From Prosthecobacter debontii (GTDB lineage Bacteria > Verrucomicrobiota > Verrucomicrobiia > Verrucomicrobiales > Verrucomicrobiaceae), in contig NZ_FUYE01000001.1 in NCBI RefSeq assembly GCF_900167535.1, forward strand, positions 248,001 to 312,000: DNA of 64,000 bases, written 5' to 3'. Positions 43,775 through 53,183 of the stretch are shown one piece after another. Under the pieces are notes generated by a model. That model ran no database searches, was not told the origin of the DNA, and saw only the letters and a program-made list of their open reading frames with translations. Position 1 is the stretch's first letter. Every line of letters begins with the position of its first letter. Both the position numbers and the translations under genes were made by a program.

Positions 43775-43974
43775 GCACGAGCTGCTTTCGGATAGACTCT
43801 CACGGCCTTTTTCGCGGCGAGCCGTTCCGTAGTGCAATCTTCGCTGGCTTATAAGCGGTGAAGGGCACATGGCCTCGTTAATCATGTTTTCCCCATGGGG
43901 CTGACTTTCCCCGAAATCTGGCCCGCCCCTTGCGCTGGAAAGGTTCGCCACGAGAGCGACCGACCCAACCCGCC

Positions 43975-45996
43975 ATGCACGAAGCGCCTTCCCGACATTT
44001 TGACATTGCCATCATCGGCGGAGGTTTTGCCGGCGTTTACTGTGCCCAACAGATCTTGAAACGCCTCGGCGGGGAAAAGCTGCGGGTGGGCATCATCGCC
44101 AGTGAAAACCACATGGTCTTCCAGCCCATGCTGCCGGAGGTGGTGGGCGGCTCGCTCTCCCCTCAGCATGTGGTCAACCCCATCCGCATGATCTGTGAGG
44201 CGGCGGATGTGCTGAAGGGGGAGGTGACGGCGCTGGACCTGGAAAGCCGCGTGCTGACCCTGGATGGCGGGCGCTTCACCCCCAATGTCACCGTCACGTT
44301 CGATCACCTCATGCTGGCGCCCGGCGCAGGCGTGGACCTCAGCCGCATCCCCGGCATGTCCGAGCACGCCTACCTCATGCGCACCGTGGGGGATGCCATG
44401 AAACTGCGCGCCGCCATCATCAGCCGCATGGAGGAGGCGAATCTCATCACCAAGCATCAGCAGCGGAAGGAGATGCTCTCCTTCGTGGTCGTGGGCGGCG
44501 GCTACTCCGGGGTGGAGACCGCAGGCCAGATCCAGGACCTCATCGCCGGGGTGCTGCGGTATTATGATAACATCCGCCCCGACGAGCCCAGCGTCACCGT
44601 CGTCCACAGTGGCGAGCGCGTGCTGGGCATGCTGGGGCCGCGCCTGGGGGACTACACGCGGGAGTGCCTGGAGAAAATGGGCGTGAAGCTCATCTTTCAA
44701 AAACGCGTGCGCGCCGTCACCGCCCGCACCGTGCAGCTCAATGACGGCACCACCATCCCCACCAGCCTCGTCGTCTGCACCGTGGGTAATGCGCCCAATC
44801 CCATCCTGGTCACCCTGGGGGAAAAAGGTCAGCTCCCGCTGGAGCGGGGCAAGGTGGTCGTCGAGGCCACCGGTCAGGTCAAAGGGCTGGACAAGGTGTG
44901 GGCGGCGGGAGACTGCGCCTCCTTCCCCAAGGCCGATGGCGGCCTCTGCCCAGAGACGGCCCAGTTTGCCATGCGGCAGGGTGCGCTCATTGGCCATAAC
45001 ATCATCTCCGCGCTGCAAAACAAGCCGCTCAAGCCCTTCAAATTCACCGGTCTCGGCGAGCTGGCCACCATCGGCCACCGCAAGGCCGTGGCCATGGTTC
45101 TGGGGCTGCGGTTCTCCGGCCTGCTCGCCTGGTTCATGTGGCGCAGCGTTTACCTCATGAAGCTGCCTGGGCTGGACAGGAAACTGCGCGTGATGGCGGA
45201 GTGGACCTTCGAGCTCTTTTTCCCCCGCGACATCAATCTCCTCACCCCCAGCTTCTCCTCCCCGCTGGGCGAGATGCACCTGGAGAAGGGCGACTCGCTT
45301 TTCCGCTCCGGTGAGCCCGCCCAATCTCTCTACGCTGTGAAAAAAGGCTGCGTGGAGATCACCGACGCCTCCGGTCAGCTCGTTAAAGCCGCGCGTGCTG
45401 GCGAACACTTTGGCGAACGTGCTTTGTTAGGCGATGGCATCTGGCGCTTCGATGCCACGGCCACGGAACCCAGCGAACTCGTGGCCATCGATGGCGATAC
45501 CTTCAAGACCCTGGCCAACAGCATCGGCTCCCTCGGCTCCCTCTTCCGCTCCACCGCGCAGCAGTATCATCTGCCCGAGGAGATCCTGCAAACCGTCAAC
45601 GCCATCCCCGAAGCCACCCGCCTCTCCACCGCTGCGGATGTCATGACGCGTAACATCGCCTCCCTCACCTGCACCCAGACCGTGCAGGACGCCGTGGCTG
45701 AGTTTCAGGCCCACCCGCACAGCACTTACCCCGTCACGGACGCGGGCAAAGTCATCGGCCTCCTGCGCCGCAGCATCGCCTACGACTGGCTGAAAAACCA
45801 CGGCCTCACCTGCCGGGATCAACTGCAAGACCTGCCCCTGACCACCCCCTTCTGTGTCCGCTCCGACATGCCCGTGCCCGAGCTGGTGCAGACCCTCATG
45901 CGCAGCGGCGTGAGCAAGGCCGTGGTGGTGGACGCAGAGAATTATTTGTTAGGCATGGTCACCGTCTTTGATCTCCTGAAAGGCGCGGCCGCATGA
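43975..45996 (+). CDS. NDH-2-like dehydrogenase fused to cNMP-binding and CBS domains
   Basis: 673 aa from ATG 43975 (an upstream in-frame ATG adds 15 residues before the FAD motif). Residues about 8-420 form a type II NADH:quinone oxidoreductase: DIAIIGGGFAGVY (FAD), SFVVVGGGYSGVETAG (NADH), VWAAGDCAS, and a C-terminal amphipathic part SVYLMKLPGLDRKLR for membrane attachment. About 430-550 is a cyclic-nucleotide-binding-like domain (EKGDSLFRSGEPAQSLYAVKKG, GEHFGERALLG). About 560-670 is a CBS pair (TAADVMTRNIASLTC, VSKAVVVDAENYLLGMVTVFDL). This suggests respiratory NADH oxidation controlled by nucleotides. Confidence 0.88.
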   Translation: MHEAPSRHFDIAIIGGGFAGVYCAQQILKRLGGEKLRVGIIASENHMVFQPMLPEVVGGSLSPQHVVNPIRMICEAADVLKGEVTALDLESRVLTLDGGRFTPNVTVTFDHLMLAPGAGVDLSRIPGMSEHAYLMRTVGDAMKLRAAIISRMEEANLITKHQQRKEMLSFVVVGGGYSGVETAGQIQDLIAGVLRYYDNIRPDEPSVTVVHSGERVLGMLGPRLGDYTRECLEKMGVKLIFQKRVRAVTARTVQLNDGTTIPTSLVVCTVGNAPNPILVTLGEKGQLPLERGKVVVEATGQVKGLDKVWAAGDCASFPKADGGLCPETAQFAMRQGALIGHNIISALQNKPLKPFKFTGLGELATIGHRKAVAMVLGLRFSGLLAWFMWRSVYLMKLPGLDRKLRVMAEWTFELFFPRDINLLTPSFSSPLGEMHLEKGDSLFRSGEPAQSLYAVKKGCVEITDASGQLVKAARAGEHFGERALLGDGIWRFDATATEPSELVAIDGDTFKTLANSIGSLGSLFRSTAQQYHLPEEILQTVNAIPEATRLSTAADVMTRNIASLTCTQTVQDAVAEFQAHPHSTYPVTDAGKVIGLLRRSIAYDWLKNHGLTCRDQLQDLPLTTPFCVRSDMPVPELVQTLMRSGVSKAVVVDAENYLLGMVTVFDLLKGAAA

Positions 45997-46054
45997 GGGG
46001 AACTGGACGATGGATGGTTGAATGGCGGCCCACAGGCGCGGTTTCTGGGGGGGG

Positions 46055-46134
46055 GAGTTAGGGGCCCAGGCTTCGGCCGGATTCTTCCACCTCTCGCAGC
46101 TCCCCAGGTTACGCCTGAAGTCGGGACTCCGAAC
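46055..46134. repeat. Palindromic GTTCGGAG-family element, copy
   Basis: Shares CAGGCTT-GGCCGGA and ACGCCTGAAG-CGGGACTCCGAAC with the copy at 46481-46558; the left end is degenerate. Confidence 0.6.
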
Positions 46135-46209
46135 GATGCGCTGATAAGGATCGTTGGATGAGGGGGATGTATGGATCCTTGGATGCGCAAGCGGCTGCTC
46201 AAAGTGGCT

Positions 46210-46226
46210 CGCACACTCCGTGTGCG
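46210..46226. repeat. Hairpin CGCACAC-TCC-GTGTGCG, left copy
   Basis: Perfect 7-bp stem. The same sequence in inverse orientation is at 46399-46415, and similarity extends a few bases outward (CTCAA-GTGG before, AA after). Confidence 0.7.
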
Positions 46227-46398
46227 AAAAGCCCGGTTCGGCAGGCCAAGCCCAGGCTCCTGATCTCTCCCAACCTGGCATACGCACCCTTGGGGGTCAT
46301 GGGCTGGGATGCCCCGGTGTGATCTCGGGTTAGGTCAGGCCAGGGTGGGCCAAGTTGGAGATCGATGGGCAGCTCACTCGGACTTCCACGCGGTTTCC

Positions 46399-46415
46399 CG
46401 CACACGGAGTGTGCG
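46399..46415. repeat. Hairpin CGCACAC-GGA-GTGTGCG, right copy
   Basis: Exact reverse complement of 46210-46226. Confidence 0.7.
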
Positions 46416-46480
46416 GACCACTTGAGGGCCACCGCCTACGTCAGCCATCCACCCCTCCTCTCTAGCGCCTCGTTCTTCGA

Positions 46481-46558
46481 GTTCGGAGCCCCGGCTTTAG
46501 CCGGAATCAGGAGAGCTTCGAAAGCCCCAAGATTTCGCCTGAAGCCTGGACTCCGAAC
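46481..46558. repeat. Palindromic GTTCGGAG-family element, best copy
   Basis: 78 bp with terminal inverted repeats GTTCGGAG/CTCCGAAC and internal complementary parts (CCGGCTTTAGCCGG; CGCCTGAAGCCTGG). Related copies lie at 46055-46134 and 42865-42916. Confidence 0.7.
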
Positions 46559-46648
46559 TGGCGATTTGTCCCCAACCCGTTCTCACTTTGATACAGTCGG
46601 GCGTTTTGCCAGATTCGATTCTTAGGAAACGAACCTCCGAAATCACGT

Positions 46649-48292
46649 ATGCCCCGCTCCTCTCCCGATGACGACGCTGAGCCTCCCTCTTTTCCAGCCC
46701 GTTCTTTCCCTTCCGCCCAGCCGAGGTTGAGGGGGATCGGGGGCGGTCTCGTTCTGGTGCTGATGATGTGCCTGGCCGCCTGCACGGGGGGCAGTGTCCG
46801 CCACCCGGCCACACAGCCACCTGTGCCCGCCTCCATCCTGGAGGGGCAGAAGACGATCGAGGCCTCCAATCACCAGCGCACGGTGCACCGGCAAGGCACC
46901 TCCGGTTTTGAACTGCTGGCGGATGGGCAGGAGGCCTTCCTGGCGCGTCTGGCGGTGGTGGAGACGGCGCAAAAGACCCTGGATTTCCAATACTTCATCT
47001 GGCAGGACGACACCCTCGGCACCGCCTTTGCCGAGCGTCTCCTAGCGGCGGCGGATCGTGGTGTGAAGGTGCGTCTGCTACTGGATGTGACCTTCAAGGC
47101 GCAGAGCGAGGTGCGCTCCGCCGTGTTGGCCGCGCATCCCAACATCCAGATCGGCTTTTTCAATCCCATGACGAAGCTCTCCGGCATCTTTGCGGGCAAT
47201 CCCCTGCCGGTCATCGGTGAGATCGACCGCATGCAGAGCCGCATGCATAACAAACTTTTGATTGCCGATCGTAAGGTCGTCATCGGCGGCGGGCGAAACC
47301 TGGCGGATACCTACTTTGGGGTGGACCCGCGGCATAACATGCGCGACCTCGACTTCATCGCCGCTGGGCCCGTGGTGACGGCGGCGGCCAAGTCCTTCGA
47401 CCTGTATTGGGACTCCCCCCTCACTCGTAAGGGCGACCCGGCCAAACTCACCGCCGAGGATCGCGAAGACCTCCAGGATCTGCGGCGTAAGATCAACCGC
47501 AAGAAACGCTTCCTGGCCTGGCGCCGTGAGTTTCCCTTTCCCCTGCTGCTGTCGGCGGAAAAGGCCCGCAGCCTGTTGAGTGACTTTGAGCGCCGCATGG
47601 TGTGGGCGGACTATGAATTTGTGGCGGATCCCCCCGAGCGCATGCTACGCCAGGGCCGGGTGTCCTCCCCAGTCTGGCACACCGTGGAGGGAGCGGTGGG
47701 CGAGGCCCGGCGGGAGGTGTTGATGCATGCCGCCTACCTTATTCCGCAGGAAGATACCCTGGAGCTCTTCCACCGAGTCACCGACCGGGGCGTGACCTTC
47801 CGCATCCTGACCAATTCGCTCGGCTCCATCGATGGGCTCAGCGCCATGTCCGGCATCGCCAACCGTCGCAAGGATGTGCTGGAGGCCGGTATCTCCTTGC
47901 ATGAGATGGATGCCCACGCCCCCTCCCGCCGGGACTACGTGCGCGCCCGCCGCCTCACGCCCATGGGCATGCACTCCAAGGGGCTGGTGGTGGATGATCA
48001 CATCTCCTTCGTCGGCTCCTACAACATGGACCCGCGCTCCAAATACATCAATACCGAGACCGGCGTCATCATCGACAGCCCTGTCTTTGCCCAGCGGCTG
48101 AAAGCTTACCTGGAGACGGATTTGAAACCCGAGAACTGCTGGCGCATCACCTGTGAAAAAGGCCGCATCACCTGGACCCGCCAGCTCCCCGGGAAGCGCC
48201 TAGAGGTGCATCATCATGATCCGCACACCCCGTTCAAGCGCCGCGTCATCTACTGGCTGTTCACCCACCTGCCGTGGGAGGATTTGCTGTAG
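46649..48292 (+). CDS. PLD-family (cardiolipin-synthase-like) lipoprotein
   Basis: 547 aa. N-terminal hydrophobic segment with lipobox-like LAAC (about residues 42-45), indicating membrane anchoring. Two HKD motifs: HNKLLIADRKVVIGGGRN and HSKGLVVDDHISFVGSYN, with conserved downstream Gly/Asn. The size and layout fit YmdC/ClsC-like proteins that transfer phosphatidyl groups; phospholipase activity is the alternative. ATG 46649 is first in frame. It is convergent with the DUF1501 gene, with stops 10 bp apart. Confidence 0.87.
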   Translation: MPRSSPDDDAEPPSFPARSFPSAQPRLRGIGGGLVLVLMMCLAACTGGSVRHPATQPPVPASILEGQKTIEASNHQRTVHRQGTSGFELLADGQEAFLARLAVVETAQKTLDFQYFIWQDDTLGTAFAERLLAAADRGVKVRLLLDVTFKAQSEVRSAVLAAHPNIQIGFFNPMTKLSGIFAGNPLPVIGEIDRMQSRMHNKLLIADRKVVIGGGRNLADTYFGVDPRHNMRDLDFIAAGPVVTAAAKSFDLYWDSPLTRKGDPAKLTAEDREDLQDLRRKINRKKRFLAWRREFPFPLLLSAEKARSLLSDFERRMVWADYEFVADPPERMLRQGRVSSPVWHTVEGAVGEARREVLMHAAYLIPQEDTLELFHRVTDRGVTFRILTNSLGSIDGLSAMSGIANRRKDVLEAGISLHEMDAHAPSRRDYVRARRLTPMGMHSKGLVVDDHISFVGSYNMDPRSKYINTETGVIIDSPVFAQRLKAYLETDLKPENCWRITCEKGRITWTRQLPGKRLEVHHHDPHTPFKRRVIYWLFTHLPWEDLL

Positions 48293-48302
48293 CCTGAGAC
48301 GT

Positions 48303-49760
48303 TTACGCCAACAGCCCCTTCACCACATGACCATGCACATCTGTGAGGCGATAGCGGCGGCCTTGGAACTTGTAGGTCAGGCGCTCGTGATCGATGCCTA
48401 GCAGATGCAGCAGCGTGGCGTGGAAGTCATGGATGTGCACGCCGTCCTTCAGGACGTTGTAGCCAAATTCATCCGTCTCTCCGTAGATCGAGCCTGCCTC
48501 GACTCCGCCCCCCGCCATCCAGGCCGTGAAGCAGCGTGGGTGGTGATCGCGCCCAAAGTTCTCACTGATCTTGCCTTGGCAATAATTGGTTCGGCCAAAC
48601 TCACCGCCCCACACCACGAGGGTGTCGTCCAGCAAACCGCGTTGTTTGAGGTCTTTGATGAGGCCTGCGGAGGCCTGATCCGTCTCCTTGGCCAATTTAC
48701 GGATGTTCCCCGGCAGACCGCCATGATGGTCCCAGTCCTGATGATAGAGTTGAATGAAACGAACCCCGCGCTCCGCCAGGCGACGCGCTTGCAGGCAGTT
48801 CGCGGCAAAGGTGCCCGGCGTCTTCACATCCTCGCCATAGAGATCCAGCACGTGCTGCGGTTCATCCTCGATCCCCGTGGCTTCGGGGATGCTGCTCTGC
48901 ATGCGATAGGCCATCTCGTAGTGATCGATGCGGCTGCTGATCTCGGCATCGGGTGTGCCTTCGAGCTGATGCAGATGCAGCTCCTTCAGGCGATCCAGCA
49001 TCATCCGGCGACTGTCGCCGCTGATCCCCTCGGGATTGCCCAGATACAGCACGGGATCTTTCGCCGCGCGGAAAAGAACGCCTTGGTGTTTGGTCGGCAG
49101 GAAACCGCTGCCCCACAGATGCGCCCCCAGCGGCTGACCGCCTTTGCCTTTCGTGATGAGCACAGTGAAGGAAGGTAGATTCTCATTCTGCGCGCCTAAA
49201 CCATAACTCAACCACGCCCCCATGCTTGGGCGTCCGGCGATCTGGGAACCGGTCTGAAAAAACGTCACGCCAGGGCCATGGTTGATGCTCTCGGTAAACA
49301 TGGATTTCACCACGCACAACTCATCGGCCACGCTGGCGGTGTGAGGCAGCAGTTCGCTATACCAGCCACCCGCTTGGCCATGCTGCGTGAACTTGAAGGG
49401 CGAACCGACCATCGGGATGGAGCTCTGATTTCCCGACATGCCCGTGAGCCTCTGGCCACCACGCACGCTGTCGGGGAGCTTCTCGCCATGGCGCTTGTTC
49501 AACAGCGGTTTGTAATCATACAGATCCAGGTGCGAAGGCCCGCCGGACATGAACAGATAAATGATGCGCTTCGCCTTCGGCGGCACATGCGGAGCCCCGA
49601 GAATCCCCGCATCCGCCCCCAGCGCCTGCTCACGCCCCAGCATCTCTGCCAAAGCCACGCCGCCCAGCCCCAGGCCAAAACGATTGAGGAGCTGACGGCG
49701 GTTGATGAAGTGATGCGAGGGCACCTCGACTCCGTTTGGAAGCGTGCGTTCAGATTTCAT
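48303..49760 (-). CDS. DUF1501 protein, second locus
   Basis: 485 aa from ATG 49760. FINRRQLLNRFGLGLGGVALAE is a twin-arginine-like export signal. The body carries IIYLFMSGGPSHLDLYDYKP, VVWGGEFGRTNYCQG and the final YRLTDVHGHVVKGLL, as in the first DUF1501 of the window. It is the second gene of the PSD1-DUF1501 pair. The spacer to the PSD1 gene is 143 bp and contains an inverted repeat, so cotranscription is not assured. Confidence 0.93.
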   Translation of the reverse strand: MKSERTLPNGVEVPSHHFINRRQLLNRFGLGLGGVALAEMLGREQALGADAGILGAPHVPPKAKRIIYLFMSGGPSHLDLYDYKPLLNKRHGEKLPDSVRGGQRLTGMSGNQSSIPMVGSPFKFTQHGQAGGWYSELLPHTASVADELCVVKSMFTESINHGPGVTFFQTGSQIAGRPSMGAWLSYGLGAQNENLPSFTVLITKGKGGQPLGAHLWGSGFLPTKHQGVLFRAAKDPVLYLGNPEGISGDSRRMMLDRLKELHLHQLEGTPDAEISSRIDHYEMAYRMQSSIPEATGIEDEPQHVLDLYGEDVKTPGTFAANCLQARRLAERGVRFIQLYHQDWDHHGGLPGNIRKLAKETDQASAGLIKDLKQRGLLDDTLVVWGGEFGRTNYCQGKISENFGRDHHPRCFTAWMAGGGVEAGSIYGETDEFGYNVLKDGVHIHDFHATLLHLLGIDHERLTYKFQGRRYRLTDVHGHVVKGLLA

Positions 49761-49792
49761 GGCTGAGAGAACAAAATGGGGAAGGGCGATGA

Positions 49793-49887
49793 CCACGAAT
49801 TTCACGAAGAGACACGAAGGCTAAACGGCTGGCGATGTTCGTGATCCATGGACTCTGACGATTCGTGATCATTCGTGAGATTCGTGG
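49793..49887. repeat. Inverted repeat between PSD1 and DUF1501 genes
   Basis: CCACGAATTTCACGAA (49793-49808) and TTCGTGAGATTCGTGG (49872-49887) are complementary at 15 of 16 positions. Extra ATTCGTGATC copies lie between. It fits a REP-like intergenic element. Confidence 0.7.
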
Positions 49888-49903
49888 TTAAAGGCGTGCC
49901 CAT

Positions 49904-52900
49904 TCACCGCTTCACCACGCAGGCGTCGTGGTTCATGAGGGCTTGGGCGAGGATGGTGGCGGCAGCGGATTCGGCGAGAGGCAGGTCGGGAGTTGGCTTG
50001 GAGTTGCCGTGTTGGAGCAATGCCTCGGCTTCTTGAGGGTGCGCTTGGTAGTGCTTCCGTTGATCTTGATAAAGCTGTGTGCAGATCTCTCGCTCACGAG
50101 CATCGGGCCTGCGGCTGAGGCAGCGGAGAAAGCCCTGCTCGATCATCGTTTCCAGCTTGCCTTGAGCTTCTCGGTGCAGGCTTTCGCCCAAGGCGCGTGC
50201 GGCTTCCACATACTGGGTGCCGTTCAGCAAAATGAGCGCCTGGAGCGGGCTGTCGGTGCGTTCGCGTTTGGCGCTACACACGGCGCGGCGTGGGGCATCG
50301 AAGGCGACCATAGCCGGAGGTGGGCTGGTGCGACGCCAAGTGGTGTAAACACTGCGGCGATAGACGCTCGTGTCCTTGCTCACCTCTACGGGCTTGAAGG
50401 CCTCCGTCATCTCATAGGGGTTCACAGGAGGGCCGCCGACCTGTCTCCCCAGCAGTCCTGAGGCGGCCAGGGCATTGTCACGAATCATCTCAGCGGGCAG
50501 ACGGAAGCGTGGGCCACGAGCCAGCCACTGATTCTCGGGGTCATCGGCCATGAGGGCGGGATCGGCGATGCTGCGCTGGCGGTAAACCTCACTGCTGACG
50601 ATCTCGCGCAGCAGGGCTTTGACATCCCAACCGGACTCGATCAATCGCAGTGCGAGATAATCCAGCAGCTCGGGATACAGAGGCTTCTCACCCTGGCTGC
50701 CGAAGTCCTCGCTGGTTTTGACCAAACCGCGCCCGAACAAACTATGCCACAAACGATTAACGATGACACGCGCCACCAGCGGATGCTCAGGTGAGGTCAA
50801 CCAGCGGGCCAGACCGAGACGATTCTTCGGCGCATCTTTCGGGTAAGGCGAAAGCGAGGCGGGAGTGACGGGCGGCGCTTCCTCCCCGCGCTTGTCATAC
50901 TCGCCCCGGAAGAGCACATAGGCTTTCTTGGGCTGCGGCAGCTCCTGCATGACCATGATCTCCGGAGCCCCGTCCATGAGTTCGGTCAGCTCCCGGCGTG
51001 CTTCTTTCAAGTCGGCCAGCTTTGACTTCAAACCGGCATCAAGGGGCTGGGAAACATCTCGTGAGAACACCCAGAGATCATCCACCGCACCGCCTTTGAA
51101 ACCGCGATCGCGGAAGCGTTCGCCGAGGCTGATGGTATCACCACCGCCACCGGTAATGTCCTTGGTCAGATGATCCCGAATCGTCTCCACCTGGGCCTGC
51201 TGGCCGTTGATGAAAATCTTCAGCCCGTTCGCACGGCTGCTGCCATCGTTGGTCACCACCACATGCACCCATTCATTGAGCGGCAGCGTCTGCTGGGCAC
51301 GAATCGAGATGGCATCGCCTGGCCAGAAGTGAATGAGGGACCACTTCAGTTTACCCTCTTCAATGAGCAGTTCATAACCACGGCTTGCGGCATCCGTCCA
51401 GGCTCGGGAGCGATGCAGCACCACCGCACGTTCTTTGACATCCGGTGTCTTGATCCAGAGGGACAGGCTGAAGGGATCATAGCGATGAAAGTTTCCCACC
51501 GGGGTATCCACCGGATCATCGCCCGTGAAGAGGATGGCTTGCCCCAAGCGCCCCGGCGCCAGCTTGTTTTCCCCCTTGAGAGTCGCGGCGGTTTCCGGCG
51601 CTTTGGCCTTCGGGTCTTTTTTGGGGGCTTTTGCTGACGGGGTGGTTTGAGCTACCACGCGTTTGTTGTCTTCCACATTCTCTCTGGACTGGGGGGGAGA
51701 GGGATTCAGAGAATCCTCGAGTTTATTACCGTCGAGATTGTTGAAGGTGAAGTGTGCGATCTGGCCTTCCAGTGATGCGGACACCCTGTCCCGCGACTGC
51801 GGTGATCCTGCCCGCAATTGGAGGATCGTATCAAGCTCAGTGCGGTCAGGAGTGCCCACATCCCTTTCCAGCTTCGCGATCTTGGCTTCCAATTCCGATT
51901 TCTTCTTCTTGTTAGGCTTGTCCAGAATCTTCATCGCGGGCGTCGGTGCCGATTGAGTAAAGAAGGAATACAGACCCGCTTCATCAATGTTCTGAAGGAA
52001 GGCGGAGAGGCCGTAATATTCCTTCTGCGAGATGGGGTCATACTTGTGGTCGTGGCAGCGCGCGCACTCGAAGGTGAGGCCCAGGAAAGCCGTGGCGAAG
52101 GTCTGCACACGATCCGCTACGTATTCGATGCGATACTCTTCCTCCACCGACCCGCCCTCGCTCTCCTGCTGATGCAGGCGATTGAAAGCGGTGGCTAACA
52201 CCTGATCCTCCGTGGCATTCTGCAGCAGATCACCGGCCACCTGCCAGGTGATGAATTGATCCAGCGGCAGGTTGTCATTGAACGCGCGGATGACCCAGTC
52301 CCGCCACATCCAGACCTCACGCGGACGATCCACCTGAAAGCCATAGCTATCGGCATAGCGGGCCACATCCAGCCAATCCACGGCCATGCGCTCACCATAG
52401 GCCGGGGAGGCCAGGAGCCGCGAGATGAGATCCGCATAGGCACCCTGGGCATCGTGCTGGGCCTTCGCAGTGAAAGCCTGCACCTCCGTAGCACTCGGGG
52501 GCAATCCGGTCAGGTCAAAGCTGGCACGGCGGATGAGCGTCTCCGCATCAGCCGGGGGCTGAAGTTGCCGTTGACGAGCCTTAAGGCCGGTCTTCACCAA
52601 ATGATCAATCGGCGTGACCTCCCCTGCGGCCTGAGCTTCCGCCTTCCAGCGTGGCATCTGGGTCTGATCCGGTGCGATGAAGCTCCAGTGCTTTTGATAC
52701 TTCGCCCCTTCATTCACCCAGCGCTGGAGTGTGGCGATTTCACGTTCGGTTAGGCGACCCAACTTCGATTCTGGTGGCGGCATCACCTCATCGGCATCGT
52801 GGGTGAGCACACGCTCGATGATCACGCTCTTGGCCGCATCTCCCGGCACGATGTGCCCCTCCGTCACCGCGGCTTCCCGTTCATCCAGACGCAGGCCCGC

Positions 52901-53050
52901 CTTGCGCGTCTTGGGATCGAAGCCATGACAGTGAAAGCATTTGTCCGAGAGGATGGGGCGGATATCCCGATTGAACTCCAGTTCCGCCGCCACACCGGGC
53001 AGAGCGGTGAGCGAGAGCAGCAGCAGGGGGATGGCATTCTTGCAGATCAT
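49904..53050 (-). CDS. PSD1 protein with internal LamG domain
   Basis: 1048 aa with a signal peptide (about 1-22). Cytochrome-like PSCyt1 with CFHCH (C38, C41, H42), DUF1549 with a second CxxCH (ECARCHDHKYDP), a concanavalin/LamG-like insert around residues 490-690 (GRLGQAILFTGDDPVDTP, NEWVHVVVTNDGSSRANGLKIFINGQQ), and C-terminal DUF1553 (LGLARWLTSPEHPLVARVIVNRLW). Function unproven; probably envelope polysaccharide handling. It is divergent from an AraC regulator with 133 bp between. Confidence 0.93.
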   Translation of the reverse strand: MICKNAIPLLLLSLTALPGVAAELEFNRDIRPILSDKCFHCHGFDPKTRKAGLRLDEREAAVTEGHIVPGDAAKSVIIERVLTHDADEVMPPPESKLGRLTEREIATLQRWVNEGAKYQKHWSFIAPDQTQMPRWKAEAQAAGEVTPIDHLVKTGLKARQRQLQPPADAETLIRRASFDLTGLPPSATEVQAFTAKAQHDAQGAYADLISRLLASPAYGERMAVDWLDVARYADSYGFQVDRPREVWMWRDWVIRAFNDNLPLDQFITWQVAGDLLQNATEDQVLATAFNRLHQQESEGGSVEEEYRIEYVADRVQTFATAFLGLTFECARCHDHKYDPISQKEYYGLSAFLQNIDEAGLYSFFTQSAPTPAMKILDKPNKKKKSELEAKIAKLERDVGTPDRTELDTILQLRAGSPQSRDRVSASLEGQIAHFTFNNLDGNKLEDSLNPSPPQSRENVEDNKRVVAQTTPSAKAPKKDPKAKAPETAATLKGENKLAPGRLGQAILFTGDDPVDTPVGNFHRYDPFSLSLWIKTPDVKERAVVLHRSRAWTDAASRGYELLIEEGKLKWSLIHFWPGDAISIRAQQTLPLNEWVHVVVTNDGSSRANGLKIFINGQQAQVETIRDHLTKDITGGGGDTISLGERFRDRGFKGGAVDDLWVFSRDVSQPLDAGLKSKLADLKEARRELTELMDGAPEIMVMQELPQPKKAYVLFRGEYDKRGEEAPPVTPASLSPYPKDAPKNRLGLARWLTSPEHPLVARVIVNRLWHSLFGRGLVKTSEDFGSQGEKPLYPELLDYLALRLIESGWDVKALLREIVSSEVYRQRSIADPALMADDPENQWLARGPRFRLPAEMIRDNALAASGLLGRQVGGPPVNPYEMTEAFKPVEVSKDTSVYRRSVYTTWRRTSPPPAMVAFDAPRRAVCSAKRERTDSPLQALILLNGTQYVEAARALGESLHREAQGKLETMIEQGFLRCLSRRPDAREREICTQLYQDQRKHYQAHPQEAEALLQHGNSKPTPDLPLAESAAATILAQALMNHDACVVKR

Positions 53051-53183
53051 GTCACCTCATGTTACGTGAAAAGGCCGTGTCACATTGTCTGTATTCTGTG
53101 TCTGATCGTGAGCCATTCCATGCAGAATTCAGGCATGAGGCGAGCTTGAAACCACTTTTTTCATGTCGGATTCTTGATTTATC

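Larger units (their letters stand above)
45997..46648. other. Repeat-rich gene-free spacer
   Basis: About 650 bp without a credible gene. It holds two copies of a palindromic GTTCGGAG element and two inverted copies of a CACAC/GTGTG hairpin, listed separately. ORFs found here run through the repeats and have no recognisable products. Confidence 0.7.

Noticed and set aside
43882..45408. 508-aa minus-strand ORF opposite the NDH-2 fusion gene
   Set aside because: Antisense shadow of a strongly biased gene, without any domain signature.
45997..46648. Small protein-coding genes in the repeat spacer
   Set aside because: The ORFs run across inverted repeats on both strands and encode no recognisable sequence.
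49793..49887. CRISPR-like repeats (recurring TTCGTGA units)
   Set aside because: Units are too short, irregularly spaced and arranged as an inverted repeat; no cas gene is in the window.
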